A DNA stretch of 64,000 nucleotides from NCBI GenBank assembly GCA_019694165.1, contig JAIBCL010000009.1, positions 1 to 64,000 of the forward strand, in the 5' to 3' direction. The notes beneath the pieces were generated by a model, which had not been told where the DNA came from, did no database searches, and was given only the letters and a program-made list of their open reading frames with translations. This DNA comes from Verrucomicrobiaceae bacterium (lineage in GTDB: Bacteria > Verrucomicrobiota > Verrucomicrobiia > Verrucomicrobiales > Verrucomicrobiaceae). A program made the translations under genes and the position numbers. Every line of letters starts with the position of its first letter. Within the stretch, counting starts at the first letter, position 1. This document shows, piece by piece, positions 42,775 to 50,900 of the stretch.

Positions 42775-45700
42775 CTACCTTTTGCCTCCGGCCCTGCTGG
42801 CTGGATTGCCCCTGATGGTCACTGCGGGACGGAAGCCCAGGTCGCCGCCCCCGCCGCCCGGAGCAAACCTGAAGCGGACGCCGGAGGAGCAACGCCCGGC
42901 GTGGCCGAACCAACTGCCGCCGCGCACCACACGCCCCGCCCCAGTGCCAGGCCCAGCATAGTCGGTGGTGGCATTGGCTGGGTAGTCACCATACCAATCA
43001 CTGCACCACTCCCACACGTTGCCGTGCATGTCGTGCAGCCCAAATTTGTTTGGCTCGAAACTGCCGGCCACGACGGTGCGCTGACGATGCACACCGGGTT
43101 TGGCATCTTTGCCTGCGGGGTGGTTGCCATCGAAGTTCGCCTGGGCGCTAATGAGCGCGTCGGTGCCGTTGTTGAAGGGCGTGGTGGTGCCCGCACGGCA
43201 GGCGTATTCCCACTGCGCTTCGGTGGGCAGCGTGGCTTGATGCCCAGGGAAGACTAACGCGAAGGCATCCAGTGCGGCGAGCTTTGCATTGAACCGACCC
43301 GTGATGTCGTCCCAGGAGACCTTTTCCACAGGCAGGTGATCGCCTTTGAACCGGCTTGGATTCTCACCTCCCATCACGGCAAGCCACTGGGCCTGCGTAA
43401 GCTGGGTCTGCGCCAGCCAAAACTCGCTGAGCGTGACGGGATGGGTGCGCTCATCCAGCGCAGGCAAGGTGCCGGCCGGGATGCGCACGAAGGTGATGGC
43501 GACCTCTGGCGCGAGCTGCACCACGCGCGTGTCGATGCCTGAATGATCCCACACCGACACGGACGCCACGCGCCCGCCGAGCGCCCGCGCCGCGGCTGCC
43601 CGCGCCTCGGGTGATGGCGTGCCGACAAAGCCCTCCGGCGCGGCGCCCTGGTAAAGTGAGAGCAAGGCGCGCTGCACGGCGGGGGCGTCCGCCTTCTGGC
43701 TGAGCGCGAATTCTGCGAAGCCGCGCGTCCGCGCGGAGTCTTTGGGGGTTTTGGGTTCTTTGCACAGCAGGCCGAGCAGTTCCTTGCGCAGCTCGCGGCC
43801 CTCGCATTGCTCGCCGAGGGCGGCGGCGGCGGTATGGGCCTGCTCGTTGTCCTCGGAGTCCAGCTTGCCGAGCAGGGCCGTGCGCAGTTCTTGCGGATAC
43901 TCGCGCTCCCAATCCGCGAGAGCTTTAAGCACGGGGGCATGTGTAGCTGGGGCCTGAAGCTGAGCGAGCGCCCACTGCTGCGTCTTCTGCCGCGCGCCGC
44001 TGTCGTCTGGCTGCGGCAGGCTGGCATTGCCCAGGCCGAGCCAGTGAACGCGGAGGGACATGGCTTCATCGTCACTGCCGGCGAGCGCGTGCAGTTCATC
44101 GAGCTTCTCCTTGTTGTTGCCCAGCCCGAGGGCGTAGAGTTCCCACACCTCCTGCCAGTCGGGGTGGCGGGCGTGGGTACGGATGAGTTCGGCGCATTCC
44201 TTCGGGTTCTGGTGCAGCCAGCAGGCGGCGTAGTACTCCTCAAAGGTGAGGTGGACGAAGCCAAAGCGCTCCAGCCCTTTCTCCACAATGACGCCGATGA
44301 GGGCGATGGCGACATTGAAGAAGAAGTCGGCTTCCTCGACGATCTCGCGGGCGCTCCAGCCATCGAGCTGGAGGACGCGGCGCAGGATGTCGCCCAGCTC
44401 GGAGCGGCTCATCACGGGGCGGCCGGTGCGCATGGCCTCGATGGCGACCTGGGGCAGCAGCGTGTCGTAGAACGGGCGCTCGACGGCGCGGCGCTCCGCG
44501 CTGCCGAAAGCGGCGGCGGTGGAGCGGTGGCGCACCCAGCGCAAGCGCAGGGACTGCGTGGCATGGGTGTAGAACTCCCAGCGATTGTGCGGCAGGCGGA
44601 ACAGGTCGCGGAAGAAGAGGATGATCATGGTGAGCAGCAGCGGATTGTGCCGCAGGCGGCTGAGGCCGGGCTGGCTGCCGAGATCGCCGAAGACTTCCTC
44701 GGGGTTGAAGTAGGGCTGCGGGAGCTTGTGCAGGCGCTGGAGCAGGACGGACCATTTTTGCAGAACGGTCAGGCTTTGTTCCTGATCCAGCGGAGCAAGC
44801 TCCACATGCTGCCACGGTGCGCGCAGGTGATGCTCCTCGCGGTAGCCGCTGGGGCGCGTGCTGACGGTCCAGCGGTGGGCGGGGTGTTCCATGCGCAGCC
44901 GCTCCAGCTCATCGCGCAGGGCGGCGCGCGCAGAGGGATCTCGCACTTCGTCAATACCATCCAGCAACCAGTGCACCGGACCGCTGGTGAGCCAGGGCCG
45001 CAACAGCTGGCTCTGCGTTTCATCCGTGAGGCCGAGGTCGCGGCTCATCACCACGAGCGCGTAATCGAGCAGGCTCGCGCCATGCACGCGCTCCTTCTCC
45101 CACAAGCTGAGGCGCAGGTAGATGGGGAAGGTGTCCGCCGGGTCCTTCACCCAGGCCTTGAGATGATCGAGCATGAAGCGCTGAAGCAGCGAGGACTTGC
45201 CGCTGCCGGGCTCGCCGAGGATGACGAGGCAGGGCAGCTTTTCGTGCTCCATCCATTCATAGGCAAGGCGGCAGTCGTACGGCTCCGTCCAACCTTCCAA
45301 GGTGGCATCGCCGCCAGCGGTGCCTCGGCCTTTGCGGACGAGGAGGTCTTTATCCTTCGCGCGCTCGCGCTGTTCTTCTTCGGATAGGCAGAGGGAAGGC
45401 TCGACGAAGATGTTCTCCAGCAGCACGTCCTCGGCGCGGTATGCCTCGCCCACGTAGAGGCCGCCAAGCGTGGCGCGCTCATAGGTCTGGCGCTGCTGGT
45501 CGGCATATTTCTGGCGCAGGTCCGCGCTGGCCACAGGCGGCGCGGAACCGAGCGCGCGCCCGCTGAGTTTTTGATACGCATCACCCAGTTCGGTGAAGGC
45601 TCTCTCCCAGCCACTGTCCGCGTCGATGGACTGCGCTTCCACATGGTAGCGGTGTTTGAGCAGGAGCTTGTCCGCCTCATTGAGCTTCCACATCCAGGCG

Positions 45701-46593
45701 TGGACGACGTTTTGAAAACCCTCCCGCGTGCTCATCTGCCGCACGGTGGCGAGCAGCTCCTGGAGAAATGGATCGGAAAAGCTGTAGCCCACGAACAAGG
45801 CGCGGTTCGGCGGACTGACCGCGCTCCGCAGGAAAGCAAACGCGCGTGGATGCGCCTGCTCCCAGCCGTGATAGTCGCTGCTGAACAAGGTGTGCGGCTC
45901 GCGCAGGTCGCCATTCAAATGCACGAGGCGGATGCTCCGTGGATCGTGGGTGAGGAAATCGCGCTCGGTGACGACGGGGTAGCGCACGTTCATCACGTCA
46001 CGATGACTGAGCAGGCCGTCGTAGTTCGTGGTGATGACGGCCTTCCAGGGCAGCTTTGCCAGCACGAGATGCGCGGGCGATGGCGCGTAGTCGCGATCGT
46101 TGAGCAGATCATCGCGCAGAAGGCGGATGACCTGGTCCTTGCACCCCTCGGCCTGGATGCAGTCGAGCTGGTCGAGCGGAGGCAATGTCTTGCGTTCGTC
46201 AGCCACCGACTCGCCTAGGATCTCTCGCGTGAGACGCTGCGCCAGCTCGCTCCATAAAGGCAGTTGCCTCGTGCCGCGCAGAGGCTTCGCCTGGCGGGAC
46301 AAGCCTGCGCCGACGAAGAGCGTGAGCCGCTCCTCACGCAGCGCCTGCGCGAGATCATGCATGGCCGCCGGAGCGATGATGCCTTTTGATCGCTTGAGGC
46401 CGAGATGCTTGTGCAGGGCTTGATCGAGCCGTTCCAACCGGTCGTCCGAGAGCCCGGCACCGGTCTTTAGGAAACGCCCGAGCTGGCTGTTGTCGATGCC
46501 CGCCTCCTGCGCGAGTTCGCGACGGGAAACATCGTTGTTCGTCAGGAAGTCAGCGAGAGCTTTGCGGAGAATGGCGGGCTTGTTCATGATCAT
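42775..46593 (-). CDS. HTH-SIR2-NACHT-FGE protein, probable antiphage NLR
   Basis: A 1272-residue multidomain protein. Residues 1-65: small helical HTH-like domain (VSRRELAQEAGIDNSQLGRFL). About 75-345: SIR2-like NADase (LTLFVGAGLS 91-99, ITTNYDGLL 187-195, LVHLNGDL 223-230, FVGYSFSDPF 267-276). About 450-800: NACHT/STAND NTPase (Walker A LGEPGSGKSSLL 459-470, Walker B WLLDGIDEV 542-550, STRPSGY). About 800-1030: helical, HEAT-like sensor. About 1035-1260: FGE-sulfatase/C-lectin fold (LPTEAQWEYACRAG, FGLHDMHGNVWEWCSDWYG, VVRGGSW, LGFRPAV). STAND proteins with SIR2 effectors deplete NAD+ on phage sensing; here that role is inferred. Its start overlaps the small membrane-protein gene. Confidence 0.88.
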   Translation of the reverse strand: MIMNKPAILRKALADFLTNNDVSRRELAQEAGIDNSQLGRFLKTGAGLSDDRLERLDQALHKHLGLKRSKGIIAPAAMHDLAQALREERLTLFVGAGLSRQAKPLRGTRQLPLWSELAQRLTREILGESVADERKTLPPLDQLDCIQAEGCKDQVIRLLRDDLLNDRDYAPSPAHLVLAKLPWKAVITTNYDGLLSHRDVMNVRYPVVTERDFLTHDPRSIRLVHLNGDLREPHTLFSSDYHGWEQAHPRAFAFLRSAVSPPNRALFVGYSFSDPFLQELLATVRQMSTREGFQNVVHAWMWKLNEADKLLLKHRYHVEAQSIDADSGWERAFTELGDAYQKLSGRALGSAPPVASADLRQKYADQQRQTYERATLGGLYVGEAYRAEDVLLENIFVEPSLCLSEEEQRERAKDKDLLVRKGRGTAGGDATLEGWTEPYDCRLAYEWMEHEKLPCLVILGEPGSGKSSLLQRFMLDHLKAWVKDPADTFPIYLRLSLWEKERVHGASLLDYALVVMSRDLGLTDETQSQLLRPWLTSGPVHWLLDGIDEVRDPSARAALRDELERLRMEHPAHRWTVSTRPSGYREEHHLRAPWQHVELAPLDQEQSLTVLQKWSVLLQRLHKLPQPYFNPEEVFGDLGSQPGLSRLRHNPLLLTMIILFFRDLFRLPHNRWEFYTHATQSLRLRWVRHRSTAAAFGSAERRAVERPFYDTLLPQVAIEAMRTGRPVMSRSELGDILRRVLQLDGWSAREIVEEADFFFNVAIALIGVIVEKGLERFGFVHLTFEEYYAACWLHQNPKECAELIRTHARHPDWQEVWELYALGLGNNKEKLDELHALAGSDDEAMSLRVHWLGLGNASLPQPDDSGARQKTQQWALAQLQAPATHAPVLKALADWEREYPQELRTALLGKLDSEDNEQAHTAAAALGEQCEGRELRKELLGLLCKEPKTPKDSARTRGFAEFALSQKADAPAVQRALLSLYQGAAPEGFVGTPSPEARAAAARALGGRVASVSVWDHSGIDTRVVQLAPEVAITFVRIPAGTLPALDERTHPVTLSEFWLAQTQLTQAQWLAVMGGENPSRFKGDHLPVEKVSWDDITGRFNAKLAALDAFALVFPGHQATLPTEAQWEYACRAGTTTPFNNGTDALISAQANFDGNHPAGKDAKPGVHRQRTVVAGSFEPNKFGLHDMHGNVWEWCSDWYGDYPANATTDYAGPGTGAGRVVRGGSWFGHAGRCSSGVRFRFAPGGGGGDLGFRPAVTIRGNPASRAGGKR
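42828..42910 (-). other. Candidate diversified (DGR-like) variable segment
   Basis: Codes for about residues 1229-1256, directly after VVRGGSW and before GFRPAV in the C-lectin fold. Known diversity-generating-retroelement targets vary in exactly this place. The codons are mostly NNC (TTC GGC CAC GCC, TCC TCC GGC GTC, GGC GGC) with very few A, as expected if AAC codons of a template were mutagenised. Background GC bias can produce the same look. No template repeat or reverse transcriptase is in the window. Confidence 0.35.
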
Positions 46594-46886
46594 GGGAAGA
46601 AGTGGCGGATGATGGCTTTCACGCCTTCCTGCACCGTGCTGGTGCAGGCTGCACCTCCGATGACCGTGGCGGCGGCGCCTGCTCTGACGACCCAGGATTT
46701 CAGCCAGGAGCGGTGCTGACCGAGGAATTCGTCCAGGCGCTCAGTCTCCTTTGACGAGAGCGACCCTTGATTGGAAAGGAAGCGCGTGAGCTTCGCCTCC
46801 GTGATGCGCGCGCACCCGGCTACGTAGCTGGCCGGCTGCCTGGTCTTGGCGAGGTAATTGGCAAGGTTGGCGTATGTGGACTGCAT
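46590..46886 (-). CDS. Small HTH-like/membrane protein coupled to the SIR2-NACHT gene
   Basis: A 98-residue protein. Residues 8-58 align without gaps to residues 13-63 of the SIR2-NACHT protein (18 identities in 51 by eye, including ARITEAKLTRFL versus AGIDNSQLGRFL and ERLDEFL versus ERLDQAL). Residues about 65-82 (WVVRAGAAATVIGGAACT) form a likely membrane segment, followed by a short basic tail. It is translated first and overlaps the big gene by 4 bp (ATGA). Possibly an adaptor, membrane effector or autoregulator. The start at 46886 follows the palindromic operator-like site. Confidence 0.78.
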   Translation of the reverse strand: MQSTYANLANYLAKTRQPASYVAGCARITEAKLTRFLSNQGSLSSKETERLDEFLGQHRSWLKSWVVRAGAAATVIGGAACTSTVQEGVKAIIRHFFP

Positions 46887-46908
46887 GGCGTGGACTGAAA
46901 ACGGTAAT

Positions 46909-46930
46909 ATGTGGACAATTCTTTCCACAT
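46909..46930 (-). promoter_or_regulatory. Palindromic operator-like site upstream of the SIR2-NACHT operon
   Basis: ATGTGGA (46909-46915) and TCCACAT (46924-46930) are perfect inverted 7-mers separated by 8 bp. A third ATGTGGA lies at 46874-46880 just inside the first codons of the small HTH gene. The site lies 23-44 bp upstream of that start, where a promoter is expected. The small HTH protein or the N-domain of the large protein could bind it. Confidence 0.55.
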
Positions 46931-46938
46931 GCATCGAT

Positions 46939-47654
46939 TCAACTCAGAGCCGCCTCCAATTGCTCCGCCAGCGCTCCCTCGGCGGTGAGCATGATCAGGT
47001 CGATGGGCAGCAGCACGCCGGACTCGTCTTTGAGGACGTTCGCCGGATGCGCGTCGAAGACGGCGAGCTGGTCGAGGTCGCGGTAGAAGCTCAGCGCGCC
47101 GGGATGGCCGATGGACATGCCGTCGAGCAGCATGAGCCGGCGGCGCTGCATGAAAGCGATGATCTCATCGGGCGCTGCCGCCTCACCGATGACGGTCGTT
47201 TGCGAAGTGAAGAGGACGAGCCTGTCCTCCTCCATGCCCACGGCCTCCAAGCGCCAGTCGTCGCCGAAGATGCGATTGCCAAGTTCGAGGCGCGTGAGGT
47301 ATTCGCCGGGCAGCGCGGCGGCAAGGCCGGGATACACGGGGCCTGCGACGACGGTGAAGCCGTAGCGGCCCGGGTAGGTGGCTTTGACGTAATGCGGCGC
47401 AAGGTGAAGCACGCGATGCTCCTCTCCGCCGCGCCGCATTCCGGCCAGCCAAGGACGAACATCGTCTAGCCAGCAACCGCTTTGACGAGCCCACGCCTGG
47501 AGGTCGCGTTCTTCGCGGCCGCAGCGAAAGTTTCGCTCGCGCGACGATGACGCTCGCTCTGAGCGATCAATTCTTCCGATGAAATCAAGCGCTGCCGCGA
47601 GCGCGCTGCTCTCAGCTCTTCGGCCGTGTCCAGGATGATCGCTTTTTTTTCCAT
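46939..47654 (-). pseudogene. PolyVal-type kinase gene, apparently frameshifted
   Basis: Two overlapping frames make one sensible protein. The first (start 47654) reads MEKKAIILDTAEELRAARSRQ and continues to a stop at 47466. The second, open from before that point to 46939, reads DLQAWARQSGCWLDD, GEEHRVLHLAPHYVKATYPGRYGF, YLTRLELGNRIFGDDWRLE, VLFTSQTTVIG, FDAHPANVLKDESGVLLPIDLIML. These are features I know from kinase domains of phage-type polyvalent proteins. The second frame has no good start before an ATG near 47442, which would cut the domain. A single-base shift near 47500-47515 would join them. Alternatives: two overlapping genes or a sequencing error. Confidence 0.55.
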
Positions 47655-47740
47655 GGTGCCAAGGATGCCGTTCCACGATTCGGCAGTCAACGATTTCCAA
47701 GGCGAAATCTGCGCAGCCAAGCCTGCTCCGCTTTCATGGA

Positions 47741-47974
47741 TCAGAGTTCTTTCTTCGGAGCGGCCTGCTTGATTCGCCTCAATTCATCCACTCCGGCGCT
47801 CTTGAGAAAACCTTTCCCCGTTTTCGCATGGACGGGTTCCGCCGCGAAGCGCTCTTGTATGGCAAGTTCCTCTGCCATCAATTCCTGAAACAAAGGGATG
47901 TTTGGCAGCTTTGGATCGATCGCCGGTTTATCCATGCCCTGAGCTTGTCTTCCATCCTTCCGCTTCGCAATCAT
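47741..47974 (-). CDS. Small hypothetical protein upstream of the kinase
   Basis: A 77-residue charged protein (or 64 residues from a Met at 47935). It includes DKPAIDPKLPNIPLFQELMAEELAIQERFAAEP and a Lys-rich end. No family recognised. It shares strand with the kinase and SIR2-NACHT genes and may be the first gene of that locus; it is divergent from the large fusion gene, leaving only 14 bp if the longer start is used. Confidence 0.5.
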   Translation of the reverse strand: MIAKRKDGRQAQGMDKPAIDPKLPNIPLFQELMAEELAIQERFAAEPVHAKTGKGFLKSAGVDELRRIKQAAPKKEL

Positions 47975-47988
47975 CCAATTCGTTCACC

Positions 47989-50900
47989 ATGCTTTGCCAA
48001 ATCCTCTCGCTGTTTTTGTCCCTCTGCTTCTTTTGCTCGATCACTCGCGCCGCCGATCTCTTCGATCAAAAGAACCTCGTCGCGTGGTGCATCGTGCCGT
48101 TTGACGCGAAGAAGCGCGGGCCGGAGGAGCGGGCGGCGATGCTGGAGAAGCTGGGCTTCAGGCAGTTCGTCTATGACTACCGCGCCGAGCACATCCCGCA
48201 GTGGGAGGATGAGCTGAACGCACTGAAAAAACATCACGTCGAGCTGATGGGCTGGTGGTTTCCTGGCTCGGTGAATGACGAGGCAAAGAAGGCGCTCGAT
48301 CTCTTCAAACGTCATGGCGTGCATCCGCAGCTTTGGATCAGCGGCGGCGGTGGCGCGATCGGCGCAAAGGACGAGGCCGATCAGAAGTCGCGCGTCGAAA
48401 AGGAGATCGCGCGCTTCAAAGCGATCTGCGAGGCCGCTGCGCCCGTCGGCTGCTCGGTGGGCATTTACAATCATGGCGGCTGGGGCGGCGAACCGGAGAA
48501 TATGATCGCGGTGTGCGAAGGACTGAAGGCGCAGGGCATCAAGAACATCGGCATCATCTACAACCTGCATCACGGTCACGGCCATCTCGATCGACTCGAC
48601 AAAGTGCTGCCGAGACTGCTGCCGCATCTGCTTTGCCTGAATCTCAACGGCATGGACATCGACGGCGAGGCCAAGGGCCGGAAGATTTTGCCGCTCGGCG
48701 TCGGCACGCAAGATGTGAAGGTGCTGCGTCAAATTCGCGCCAGCGGCTACAGCGGACCGATCGGTATTCTGAATCACACGAACGAAGACGCGGAAGGCCG
48801 GCTGCAGGACAATCTCGACGGCCTTCGCTGGCTCGTGCCGCAACTCGATGATGCGAAGCCTGGGCCAAAGCCGAAGTATCGGACGTGGGATGAGAAGGCA
48901 GGGGTCAGAGATCAGAGGTCAGAAGGCAGAGGTCAGAAGTCAGAAGTCAGCAAAGCGGAGACGGTGGCGTCACTGAATGAAGAATTTGGCAAGGCGCTGA
49001 AAGGCGGATGGGTGACGGACGGCAGCGCTGAGCATGCAAAGGTACCGTTCACCGTGGAGTGTCGCGCGAAGCTGGATGGCAAAAATGGCTACAACATCCT
49101 CGTCGCGTCGGATGTGAAGACATCGGCGACGCATTGGGAGCTCTACACGCACGCGGCTCGCGGCACGCTGTCGCTCTACATGCCGGGACGTGGCGGCGAC
49201 TACGATTCGAAGGTCGATGTGTGCGACGGCAAGTGGCACGACCTGCTGGCGAGTGTCGATGACAAGAGCGTGGTGATGTGGGTGGATGGGAAGCAGGTCT
49301 TTGAGAAGGCCGTGCAGCCACTGAAGGGCGCGCCAAAGGTCGGTGGCATCGCGTTTGGCCGTCTGGTCGAGGGGGGCATCGGTTGCGACGGCATCATCGA
49401 CGACGTGCGCCTCACTCGCGGAGTAATGAAGCCACGCAAAGGAGACTCGCCGCGTCAGCGCATGGACAACACTATCGGCATCTGGAGCTTCGACAATCTC
49501 GACGCGCTCCTGCCGCCGGCCGCGCCGAAGGCGGCGGAGTTCACACCGACACGCGAGCCGCTCGACAAGACGACCAACATTCACTGGCAGGAGTTTGTGA
49601 ACCGCGAGCGCGTCTTCGACTACTACGGCAAGCAGGCGATGCAATTCATGAAGGCACGGGGAAGTGCATGGGGCACTGTATGGGGCACAGGCGTCTCGCC
49701 TGTGCGGACCCGGGCCACAGGCGAGACGCCTGTGCCCCATGCTGCGCCTGGCGACTATCTCATCCCGCAGTTCCCCGGACTCGACGGCGGCCAGCAGGGC
49801 CACTGGGGCAATCAGAATGATCAGGTGACGTGGAAGGATGGGCGATTCGCGGCGAGTGATCTCGGCAGCGTGTTCAGCACGGTCTTCAAAGGCGGCGGCT
49901 TCTTGATACCGAAGGCCGTGTGCGTTCGCTTTGACGACAAAGCAGCGGTCTTCGATCCGGCATCACTGTCGTTTCCCATCGAGTGGAGCGGAGGCTTCAT
50001 CAAACTCGGCGACGGACGCCACGGCTTCATGGGCGGCGGCGCGATGGATGGCAAAGTCGTGAAAAAGGAAGCCGATGGAGGCGACGGTCCGGGCGTGTAT
50101 CACGGCTTCTACCGACACGGCAAAGAAGTGATCTTTTCTTATTCGGTGAATGGCGAACATCATCTCGCAAACGCTCGCGAGGATGAAGAGGCCGATCTTG
50201 AACCGCTGACCAAAGGCGGCGCCGCTCAGTGGCCCAAGTGGATCGAAACGAAAGGCGAACTCGGCATGCAGTCGCCGTTCGCGACGGATCGCATCACGAT
50301 CCCGTTCGAGAATCCGTATGGCACGTTGTTCTTCATCACGGCGCACGATTTCTTCAGGGACGGCACCGCAGCCATCGCAACGATGACGGGCGAAGTGTGG
50401 CTCGTGAAAGGCATCGACGAGAAGCTGGAGAAGCTGCGCTGGAAACGCTTCGCGACCGGTCTGCATCAGCCGCTGGGCATGAAGATCGTGAAGGACAAAC
50501 TCTATGTGCTCGGTCGCGATCAGATCACCTGCCTGCACGATCTGAATGGCGACGATGAAGCCGACTTCTACGAGTGCGTGACGAACGCGATGCAAACCTC
50601 GCCGGGCGGACACGACTTCATCGTTGGACTCGAGACCGATGCAGAGGGCCGCTGGTATTTCGCGTCGGGGAATCAGGGCGTGTGCCGGATTGATGTGAAA
50701 CAGACACTCCTGTCTGTTCCGAAGAAGCAGACAGGAGTGTCTGCTTCACTCGAAGTCCTCGCCACCGGTTTCCGCAATCCCAACGGCCTCGGTATCTCGC
50801 CGGATGGCCGCTTCATCACCACGAGCGTTCAGGAAGGAGACTGGACGCCTGCCTCTGCCGTTTGCCAGATTGAACTCGATCACGATCTCGGCGCGCACTT

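Noticed and set aside
43807..45387. 526-codon plus-strand frame
   Set aside because: Antisense to the SIR2-NACHT gene, whose Walker motifs are clear.
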